A stretch of DNA of 21,397 nucleotides, from contig CAMWMM010000024.1 in the NCBI GenBank assembly GCA_947175285.1, positions 1 to 21,397 of the forward strand, in the 5' to 3' direction. Source of the DNA: an uncultured Lachnospiraceae bacterium. Lineage in GTDB: Bacteria > Bacillota_A > Clostridia > Lachnospirales > Lachnospiraceae. The notes below the pieces were generated by a model that saw only the letters and a list, made by a program, of their open reading frames with translations, was not told where the DNA came from and did no database searches. Position numbers and translations under genes: made by a program. This document shows positions 14,092-21,397 of the stretch, piece after piece; the first letter of the stretch is position 1, and each line of letters opens with the position of its first letter.

Positions 14092-17000
14092 TTATTCATC
14101 CCTTTCTACGTATCTGTTCTTTATAACCATTGCCTCGCATGATGCATCAACACTACGCATTGACGTCGGGGTTTTCAATCCTCGCTCATTCCATATTGCA
14201 TTAGGTTTATTGCTTGAACTATAAATCAATGGAACTGCATTCCCCATAGAATGATCATAATTCATTTGTGGTGTCCATCTCTGCGGATTCCAATCCTCCC
14301 AACATTGTAATACATACTCCATGCGCTTCAAAGTATCCGATAATTCTTCTGGATCTATATCATTTACACGATTCTCTATTACTGCTTTTACATGCTCTAT
14401 TACTTCTGGTCGTGGCAGCTTAGGTGGATTTTGATTAAATTGTTCTCCGTGTTCCAACCTCATCATACCTATAATAATTGCATGTAAAGCACGTTCTCTT
14501 ATAGGTGTCGAAAATGGTGTGACGCTTGTAGGTTCAACATGGCAGTATAGTTTTGAATGATACAGTTTAAACTGCTCATAAAATGATTTGTCTCTTGGAC
14601 GTCCTGGTCTGTATAACACAAAAATAAGTCCAGGTGCATGCTGTGCATCTCTACCTACTCTACTCGTTGCTTGAATATATTCAGATGTCGTTTTAGGTTG
14701 TCCCGCTACTGTCATTAAGCCCAAACGTTGTACATCAAGTCCTACTGATATCATATTCGTTGCCAAACAAATATCTATTGGATATTCCTTTGCCTTTCCA
14801 TCTTCATTTAATTTTGGCGGATAGCCAATATTTAAGTTTGAAAGACTCGCTGTTACTTTATCTCCTGGAATTCGACTTGTAAGTTCTTCATCATGCCAAA
14901 TATATCTTCTATATGCTTTATACGTCTCTTGATCCATTCTCTTGTCATCATATCTTCTCTTATACATAACATCTAAATGCTGCTCAATATCTGCTTTAAT
15001 CCAAGTTTGAGCATTTCCTAACTCTCGAATACTATTATAATATCCAACATTAGTCCAATACGGATCTCTATCCTTTTCATTCTCAACCTTCATTGTTTTT
15101 GCTGCATATAACAACGCAGAAAATAAACGTATTGCAGTTGTTGCATCCGAGGGTGAACCAGATGCTAATATCCCAACATATTTGCGTCCATTTTTTGTTT
15201 TGTCTTCATTTGCAAAAAATGAATCTCCCGCATCCAATCCTGCTGGAGGAAATTGAAATACATTTTCTATTTTACATCCATACAATGCATGACACTGTTC
15301 TTTTGCACGACTTATAGTTGCTGTTGATGCAATAATTTTGGGGGAAATATTTCCCGAAGGTAATCTTTCTGTACACAAATCATGTATCATTGTTTCATAA
15401 TGCCCTACCATCGACCCTAATGGACCAGATATTAAATGAAGTTCATCTTGGATAATCAAATCTGGTGATGTTACCTTTTCTCCATTTTTATATCCAAAAA
15501 TACTTTGCGCTTCTGGCTTATATGGTAACATTGCAAACTTATCTACTGTTCCCAATACTAATGTCGGTGCCTTCTCATATATGTCATCATCAATAATATA
15601 TAACGGAAGTCCCGTGCCACTCGAAAATACACATCCTTTTTCCGTATTTGTACACCTGAAGATAAACTTTTTTGATTTTCGTGCCCCTGTAATAATCCTG
15701 TAGCCGGGAAGTTTTCTTTTACCCCCAATATCAACCACCCCCATCTGTGCTCCGCACCATGGACATTTCAACATTACAAAGGGATTAATATTCGTTCTAT
15801 GATTATATAGATCATCATACTTAGCAACTGCATCTTTCATATGGTTTGGAGTCGTATCTCCACCAACCCATAAACCAATATTAATTTCTTCTTCGCCTAA
15901 AACCTCTTTATTATCGCGACGAATAACTTCACAGGCACAAATCATTGCAGCAGCTCTTTCATATTGTTGCGCTGTAAGTAACCTTAAAGTGTAACGCATA
16001 ATAATTGCCGTACCAATATCATCTTTATTACGTAATCTTCTAACAAAAATAGTAAATGCTGACAAACCAAGATATGCCTCTGTTTTTCCACCACCTGTAG
16101 GAAACCATATCAAGTCAACAATTTTCCTCTCTTTTCCCTTTTTATTGCTCATGGATTCTAAATTCATCAAAATAAAAGCAATCTGAAACGGTCGCCACTT
16201 ACCATATATGCGTTGTTCTTTCTTATACCATGTTGATTCATCGTATATATCTGGCATGCTTTCAATTGAACTTTCAAGTTTAATTCCATCATCTCCATCG
16301 TCAATCCAAATTTGGAGAGGCAAACCATAATGAAGTTGTTGCATAAACATTGCTTGATTCATCCATTGAAATGCTTTTTGGACAATCTCATCATTTTCTA
16401 AAATACTTACACCATTCTCCATCCTTTTTTGGCACACTTTACAATTTGTTATATGTCTTTCTGCTGTTTCCAAATACTTATTATCAAGTTCCATTTTTTG
16501 CTTCTCTAATTTGTCAATCCAAATCCTGTACTTTTCACATAGCAAATGCAACTGGCAAATAACTTCACTAAAGTGTTCCACGTTGCTCATATCAAGCATA
16601 CTCAAATTTACACCCGAAATGGTACTGGGAACCACTGGCTTTACCTCATAAGATGGAAAAACAGATGTTTCTATCCATTTTACAGATTCATTCACCTCAT
16701 CCCACTCGGCCGCACAACCATGTCCAATAGCATAGTTTCTTACATTGCGATAGAGCAATTCATTTGATAAAAAATCTTCATCTGCATTAATTCGTTGTCC
16801 TTCTGGCAGAAAGTGAAAACCCATTTTTGATTCTATTTTAAGTTTTACCTGAAAAAAACAATCCTCATCTCGAACTTTCATGTCCTTCATTTCTTTAGTG
16901 TTTTCAAGCGTAATTGTATATATACAGTAATCATCTTTTCTAAAGCGAAATGTAATATCAATTCTAAGTCCTGTATCATCAACTGGTATTCTTTTAATCC

Positions 17001-17517
17001 CTTCCTTTTCTGAGGGCAAAATTAATGACTCCAACGAACTCCACACTATTGGAGTTCTAGAATACTTTGTCGTGACTTTTTGATTATCTGAATTTGTTTC
17101 AGTTGACTTATTATATATTCCCGCTTCTACACATGCTATTATTTCATCTTCTAAGGAAATTGCAACCGTCAAACTCATTGCAGATTGATTATATGCATTT
17201 GATCTATCAATAAGTTCCTCTGCATCTTCAAGATATTCACCCAAAAAGCCGCAAGGCCTATTGGGGGTAATGATTTTACCATCGTCGCTTTCATCTTCAA
17301 TCTCGATATCCTCATCTTTCCTTTCTTCTTCAGCATTATTGTCTTCCTTTGACTCCTTTGGAAACAAAATACCGGCAATATACCTTGTCCGCGGAGGATC
17401 TGAAATCAATATTTCTTCCCCATTCTCCTGCCTAAGTCCCTCCCAATCAATAGGATCTGGTCCAATAAACTCTCTCTCTACAAATGTTTTTAATTGGTCT
17501 CTTCTATTGTCTTCCAT
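14092..17517 (-). CDS. drmA: DrmA-like DISARM helicase
   Basis: The protein is 1141 residues, starting at ATG 17517, 8 bases after GAGGAG, and overlapping the upstream gene by 14 bases. An acidic low-complexity insert lies at ~57-79. The helicase core begins with a Walker A-like WFPTGGGKTEAYLG (471-484), then a zinc-ribbon insert (CPWC at 585-588 with C622 and C629), motif II QDELH (690-694), motif III-like STAT (731-734) and motifs V-VI with TNMISVGLDVQR (920-931) and QATSRVGR (949-956). The DELH in place of DEAH, the GGGK loop and the C-terminal RERALHAIIIGMMR (1007-1020) are characteristic of DrmA. The protein is expected to use ATP to translocate on invading DNA with DrmB, blocking or exposing it to nucleases. 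It is of usual length and complete. Confidence 0.9.
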   Translation of the reverse strand: MEDNRRDQLKTFVEREFIGPDPIDWEGLRQENGEEILISDPPRTRYIAGILFPKESKEDNNAEEERKDEDIEIEDESDDGKIITPNRPCGFLGEYLEDAEELIDRSNAYNQSAMSLTVAISLEDEIIACVEAGIYNKSTETNSDNQKVTTKYSRTPIVWSSLESLILPSEKEGIKRIPVDDTGLRIDITFRFRKDDYCIYTITLENTKEMKDMKVRDEDCFFQVKLKIESKMGFHFLPEGQRINADEDFLSNELLYRNVRNYAIGHGCAAEWDEVNESVKWIETSVFPSYEVKPVVPSTISGVNLSMLDMSNVEHFSEVICQLHLLCEKYRIWIDKLEKQKMELDNKYLETAERHITNCKVCQKRMENGVSILENDEIVQKAFQWMNQAMFMQQLHYGLPLQIWIDDGDDGIKLESSIESMPDIYDESTWYKKEQRIYGKWRPFQIAFILMNLESMSNKKGKERKIVDLIWFPTGGGKTEAYLGLSAFTIFVRRLRNKDDIGTAIIMRYTLRLLTAQQYERAAAMICACEVIRRDNKEVLGEEEINIGLWVGGDTTPNHMKDAVAKYDDLYNHRTNINPFVMLKCPWCGAQMGVVDIGGKRKLPGYRIITGARKSKKFIFRCTNTEKGCVFSSGTGLPLYIIDDDIYEKAPTLVLGTVDKFAMLPYKPEAQSIFGYKNGEKVTSPDLIIQDELHLISGPLGSMVGHYETMIHDLCTERLPSGNISPKIIASTATISRAKEQCHALYGCKIENVFQFPPAGLDAGDSFFANEDKTKNGRKYVGILASGSPSDATTAIRLFSALLYAAKTMKVENEKDRDPYWTNVGYYNSIRELGNAQTWIKADIEQHLDVMYKRRYDDKRMDQETYKAYRRYIWHDEELTSRIPGDKVTASLSNLNIGYPPKLNEDGKAKEYPIDICLATNMISVGLDVQRLGLMTVAGQPKTTSEYIQATSRVGRDAQHAPGLIFVLYRPGRPRDKSFYEQFKLYHSKLYCHVEPTSVTPFSTPIRERALHAIIIGMMRLEHGEQFNQNPPKLPRPEVIEHVKAVIENRVNDIDPEELSDTLKRMEYVLQCWEDWNPQRWTPQMNYDHSMGNAVPLIYSSSNKPNAIWNERGLKTPTSMRSVDASCEAMVIKNRYVERDE

Positions 17518-19252
17518 TTACTAATCTCCTCATCATCAAAGTTTGATATTCGGTATGTGCTGCTTTACTTTCCAAAATAAACAAACCACTTCTCGCCCTA
17601 CTTAGTGCGACATACATAAGTTTCTCTGCGCTATATGTATCAATATCCGTAAGAATAATTACTGCATTTTCTAAACCTTTGAATGACTGAATTGTCGAAA
17701 ATGTAATATCTTTTGTTTTTGTAAAATTAAAATCTTTTATTTTGATTTTCTCTACCTTCGACACAATTGAATTCTCTCTCCTTCTCGGCGAGAGAATTGT
17801 AATTTGTTCATTGACAATATGTTTTTCATCTAACGATAACAATAATTCTTCCAGTTTTTCAATAGCTTCATCATCTGAAGAATAGGTTATATGTTCAACT
17901 GGTGGCCCATCCACTTTCGACCATAAATCATCAGGTGCTTCAAATCCTGTAATCGTTTGTATTTCTTGGCAAATCTGCTTTGTATTCCTACAGTTCTCCG
18001 TCAATTTACAACGTACAAAAGCAGTTCTTTCTTCTAGCAAATCCAATAATTCTTTGCCATTAACATTTTCACTATAAATTGCTTGTCTTGAAAAATCTCC
18101 AAAAAACTTCCATCTCCCCAAATCAAAACCTTTTCTAATAATCAAGTCAAAAATATCAATATACTTTTCATTAATTAAATCTTGGGCTTCATCTACAACA
18201 ATTTCATCAAACTCTATTGGACTAGTTAATAAAATTTCTTCTGCCATCATCGGCAACATTTCTGTATAGAAGATGGTCTTATTATGATCATCCGATGGAA
18301 TACAAATCTGTTTTTCCGATTTAGCAACCACATCATAGAGCAATTTATGAAATGTCCCAACAAATTTAGGATGTAAATCCTCTGGTTTACCCGCAAAATA
18401 CGACTGAAACCAACGGCCTATACTGGCATTATAACACATTAATGCCACCTCTTTTCCTTCTGCAATTAGCTTTTCCACCTGTCTAATGGCTAAAAGTGTT
18501 TTTCCTGTTCCTGCAGGACCATAAACAATTGCACGACTATTTTCTTCTATCTGATCGACACATTTGTACTGCTTCTGTGTCAACTCCACAAGTTCCTGTT
18601 CTGCATACTTAATCTTTGCGCTTATTGCAACTGCTTTGTCAAAATCACCTCTTAATAGATTAGCAATATATTTAACATCCTTTATTGTTGGTAATTTCTT
18701 TTCGTCAAAATGTTTATATAGTTCTGTTACATGTTTCCTAGCGCCTTTTGCCAAACGTATTATGTAAGATTTTACGTCTCCGCCATCTTTACAATCAAAT
18801 ACTTGCCACGGTTCTTCATCAACTCCCACTGTGCCATAATCTATGTCTGGGAACATTACACCTGACCAGTAAAATGTATTTGCCACATGGTAATGTAATG
18901 TATCTGCTTTCTCCCCAACTGCCTTCATCAAACTATGAATGCCTTCCCTAGCTTGGTCAAATGGACCTCTCTCTTTAGCATCTGTGTTCCCTTTTCGGCC
19001 AGTAAAATACCAAATTCCATTTTCGCGCCTTACCCGCCCCCCCTTTACTTCTAATGCGAACATACCTAGTTCGGGTGCAATAACCAAAAAATCGATTTCT
19101 CCATATGGTAATTTTATATGTTCTGCTAATCCAAGCGAATGTAAGACAATCCAATTTTCTGTTCCTAGTGACTCCTGAAACCACTGGAAAACTCTACGTT
19201 CTGCGCTACTTTTTGTATCAGGCGAAATAATTGATGGTATCATTCTTGCCAT
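17504..19252 (-). CDS. NERD nuclease-domain / SF1 UvrD-like helicase fusion
   Basis: The protein is 582 residues from ATG 19252, with AAAGGAG 8 bases before, overlapping the end of the drmE-like gene by 13 bases. Residues ~14-110 form a NERD domain of the PD-(D/E)xK type: E18 in SAERRVF, D54 in GEIDFLVI, E68-x-K70 in ALEVKGG, and a conserved GPFDQAREG (96-104). A superfamily 1 helicase follows: GPAGTGKT (245-252), TFHKLL (motif Ic-like, ~300), VVDEAQDL (352-359), GDFSRQAIY (385-393), LTENCRN (417-423), STIQSFKGLENAVI (519-532) and YVALSRARSGL (547-557). NERD domains are predicted nucleases fused to DNA-handling enzymes. Inside a DISARM-like operon it probably degrades or unwinds invading DNA, filling the nuclease position usually taken by drmC. 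Activity is inferred from intact motifs. Confidence 0.85.
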   Translation of the reverse strand: MARMIPSIISPDTKSSAERRVFQWFQESLGTENWIVLHSLGLAEHIKLPYGEIDFLVIAPELGMFALEVKGGRVRRENGIWYFTGRKGNTDAKERGPFDQAREGIHSLMKAVGEKADTLHYHVANTFYWSGVMFPDIDYGTVGVDEEPWQVFDCKDGGDVKSYIIRLAKGARKHVTELYKHFDEKKLPTIKDVKYIANLLRGDFDKAVAISAKIKYAEQELVELTQKQYKCVDQIEENSRAIVYGPAGTGKTLLAIRQVEKLIAEGKEVALMCYNASIGRWFQSYFAGKPEDLHPKFVGTFHKLLYDVVAKSEKQICIPSDDHNKTIFYTEMLPMMAEEILLTSPIEFDEIVVDEAQDLINEKYIDIFDLIIRKGFDLGRWKFFGDFSRQAIYSENVNGKELLDLLEERTAFVRCKLTENCRNTKQICQEIQTITGFEAPDDLWSKVDGPPVEHITYSSDDEAIEKLEELLLSLDEKHIVNEQITILSPRRRENSIVSKVEKIKIKDFNFTKTKDITFSTIQSFKGLENAVIILTDIDTYSAEKLMYVALSRARSGLFILESKAAHTEYQTLMMRRLVNGRQ

Positions 19253-21396
19253 AAAACATTCTCCTTTTCTTCTGCAAGTATCTTATTGGTATCATTTACA
19301 TTAACTGGTATCCATTCTTGCCCCAAATCAATAACTTTAAGTATTTTAACATACCCTACATCTTCCAAATTAAGTTCTATTGAATCCCAAATATTATATG
19401 GATCTATTCGTTCTCCAGAAAATAATTTTTTTGCTATCCCTTCTGTTAACCGTTCAGACAATATTCGTCCCGCTTTGATATGCGCATTTTTTATAAAAAT
19501 CCCAGCATTGAAAACTTCATCTTTTTTTTCCAACAATACAGCGTCTTTTGTCATTTGTGCTATAAAAGTTAAATCTTCCTTATCCCGAGGAATAATAATA
19601 TCTTCCGATAAAATCCAGTTACGCACAGTTTGCATATTTCTAGTACATCCCAAAGCACATAATGCATTATATATATCTTCTATAGAAGAAAACGCAAATT
19701 CAATTTGTAGGGCTTCTTTCCATAATGCAGCAATCTTTCTTAAGGATAGCTTATTATTTGCCTCTAAAATATTATCTGCCACCTCTCTTATGATATCTTT
19801 TGAGGATTCTCGAACAACAACGAAATCTCCAATCACAAGTTCTCCAATTTCCTTTTCCTCTATCTTATCGCCTGTCTGTGTAATAATATTTGAAGCTACT
19901 AATATTTTATGTCCACTGGTATATAGCGCAAATTCTCCTCCAACAAAGCCTACCGGTTTTGCATTTACTATACTCTCTTGAGTTTGTCCACTTCTTGACA
20001 TATACTGGCGATATCTGTTTTCTTGCATAATCAAGTCAAAATCATCTTTTTCATGTAACACACTTTGCTCTACTTCAGTCATTTCAAGCATTTTTGCATT
20101 TTCATGAACTCGTATAGTCTGATTTGCAAATGATTTCTCGGCAATTACTTTATTATTTTGATTATTAAGTCCAATTTTCCATGACCTTGTATGCGCTCTT
20201 TTCCAACGTTCCTCGCATTCATAAGTGTAAATATGTATTTCCTCAACTAAATACCCATAAATAATCTTTCTCAGAACGGAAGCACTTAACCAACCTGAGA
20301 TAATAGCAATATCTGAAGTATATTTATCTAACTTCAGAAAATCCTTTGCATACATTACCATAATGTTTGGTCTATAGTTACGCTTTGCTAGTCTCTCAAT
20401 CCAATACTCTTTTACTGCTTGGACCAGATCATTATTGGCACAAATTAAGTAAAACGAATCTATACGCCTATCTATTAAAAACTGATAAATCGCTTCCGTT
20501 TTGGGATAAGAATTCATTTTTCTACTTACTATTTCGATATTTTTAATGACCGTTTTAAAATCAAAGTAAACTACTTCGTCAATAAATATTTTCTCTTCTT
20601 CTAAACTCTTTTGGCAAAATTGGATGACTTCAGAGAATTGTTGTTTCTCTACAGTTCCAATCTCTCTTACATTTCGGAGCATCGAATACAAGAGTGTCAG
20701 AAGCTTTCTAAATATAATATTTAACTTAGCAGACTCATTTTCTATGAGGTGATTATAATGATATAAAATATTAAAACTATCACTTATTTCTGGTGCCGAC
20801 AGACTATGATAATTGACTTTTGCGTTAACACATTTCTCTATTTTCTTGGCAAGCTTTATTCCCTCATTACTTCTTACGCTCTCTGAAATACTATCTTCAT
20901 CCCATCTCCAAACATTAAACTTTCTATCCTGCAAAAATTTTAAATTAAAAGAATTCGCTGTATCGGTTATGCACAAAATTGGAATTTTATATTGTAACAA
21001 ATCGTCCAACGCTGCCAACTGGCTCTCCATATTACACTCTGTCAGATTTATAATTACAGACTGCACTTTCGCTCCATAATTAATCGCTTTATTAACATAA
21101 TCTATTTGACTCGCAAAACTTAGAGCAGGTATTCCTATATATTTTCCCTTTAGCATCTTCATCTCACCAGTATATTCCGTTAATGCCACCAGAAAATATT
21201 CTAGCAACGGGTCTCCGTCAATCAATATCTTACCAGCAAAATTCCGACTATTAGTTACTGATGCAACATAAAAAATCGTCTTTTTGACATGTGTTTTTAT
21301 CTCTTTCAAATCATGTAAATAATTTTCATGAGTTCTCTTTTCTTCATCTATTTTTCTTTTTTCTTTACGATATGATGCCAGTTTAGATATTTTCAT
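19240..21396 (-). CDS. drmE: DrmE-like DISARM protein, start at the window edge
   Basis: At least 718 residues; the first ATG lies one base from the window end, so the true start and its ribosome binding site may be outside. No clear Walker motif is present. Residues ~80-165 resemble a Rossmann-like segment with QSVIINLTECN. Residues ~310-395 hold a second alternating alpha/beta part with IISGWLSASVLRKII (365-379) and IHIYTYECEERW (387-398), the Gly-Trp and Tyr-Glu-x-x-Trp pattern I associate with DrmE family proteins. Residues ~491-530 are beta-rich. The C-terminal region around 551-616, with CTRNMQTVRNWI followed by IIPRDKEDLTFIAQM, looks like a helix-turn-helix-type module. DrmE occurs in class 2 DISARM and its role is unknown. 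It heads the four-gene operon here, directly coupled to the NERD-helicase. Assignment rests on the neighbourhood as much as on sequence. Confidence 0.68.
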   Translation of the reverse strand: MKISKLASYRKEKRKIDEEKRTHENYLHDLKEIKTHVKKTIFYVASVTNSRNFAGKILIDGDPLLEYFLVALTEYTGEMKMLKGKYIGIPALSFASQIDYVNKAINYGAKVQSVIINLTECNMESQLAALDDLLQYKIPILCITDTANSFNLKFLQDRKFNVWRWDEDSISESVRSNEGIKLAKKIEKCVNAKVNYHSLSAPEISDSFNILYHYNHLIENESAKLNIIFRKLLTLLYSMLRNVREIGTVEKQQFSEVIQFCQKSLEEEKIFIDEVVYFDFKTVIKNIEIVSRKMNSYPKTEAIYQFLIDRRIDSFYLICANNDLVQAVKEYWIERLAKRNYRPNIMVMYAKDFLKLDKYTSDIAIISGWLSASVLRKIIYGYLVEEIHIYTYECEERWKRAHTRSWKIGLNNQNNKVIAEKSFANQTIRVHENAKMLEMTEVEQSVLHEKDDFDLIMQENRYRQYMSRSGQTQESIVNAKPVGFVGGEFALYTSGHKILVASNIITQTGDKIEEKEIGELVIGDFVVVRESSKDIIREVADNILEANNKLSLRKIAALWKEALQIEFAFSSIEDIYNALCALGCTRNMQTVRNWILSEDIIIPRDKEDLTFIAQMTKDAVLLEKKDEVFNAGIFIKNAHIKAGRILSERLTEGIAKKLFSGERIDPYNIWDSIELNLEDVGYVKILKVIDLGQEWIPVNVNDTNKILAEEKENVLWQE

Positions 21397-21397
21397 C

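Noticed and set aside
19286..19981. 231-codon plus-strand open frame
   Set aside because: It lies entirely antisense to the DrmE-like gene, has a Ser/Ile-rich composition typical of the reverse of AT-rich coding DNA, and lacks motifs.

Overview
The window looks like an accessory, defence-rich part of a Clostridia chromosome, most likely a Lachnospiraceae-type gut Firmicute. This is inferred from strong AGGAGG-type ribosome binding sites, short lipoprotein signal peptides, an XRE regulator and clostridial-looking families; there is no rRNA or housekeeping marker to fix the species. The left ~11 kb is of moderate GC. The right ~9 kb (from about 11.9 kb) is visibly AT-richer, which suggests separate acquisition.

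Layout. (1) 1-78: two palindromes with TTC loops, REP-like, abutting the first gene. (2) 81-3562, minus strand: a MoxR-type AAA ATPase followed by an overlapping DUF5682 protein. The operon probably continues past the left edge, where partners such as a VWA protein are expected. Its leader carries several palindromes and a good promoter. (3) 3909-4800, plus strand: a cysteine-rich DUF3795-type protein and a regulator that joins an XRE helix-turn-helix to a FliG C-terminal-like domain. (4) 4857-10851, minus strand: a family of secreted lipoproteins. There are two paralogous beta-propeller-like lipoproteins (A type) and two paralogous lipoproteins with calcium-loop DxDGN motifs (B type). The second B copy is fused to a frameshifted propeller remnant. 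The promoters at about 9.1 kb and 11.08 kb carry the same array of four 11-bp direct repeats, the spacing expected for an OmpR/PhoB-family response regulator. (5) 11204-11740: a NUDIX hydrolase whose open frame starts with what looks like the first part of a SUKH (SMI1/KNR4) domain. It is followed by about 500 bp of AT-rich DNA with a plus-strand coding scrap and a pair of related palindromes. (6) 12239-21396, minus strand: a tightly overlapping four-gene operon encoding a DrmE-like protein, a NERD nuclease-SF1 helicase, a DrmA-like helicase and a DrmB-like DUF1998 protein.

The last operon is the most interesting system. It has the DISARM core pair drmA-drmB and a class 2-type drmE, but no DNA methyltransferase and no drmC phospholipase-D nuclease within the window. 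A fused NERD endonuclease-like/UvrD-like helicase sits between drmE and drmA instead. I infer a DISARM-like anti-phage or anti-plasmid system in which NERD-helicase supplies the nuclease. The right edge cuts at the drmE start, so an upstream methylase cannot be excluded. Together with the MoxR-DUF5682 cassette, this makes the window resemble a defence/conflict island flanking a decaying, duplicated lipoprotein locus.
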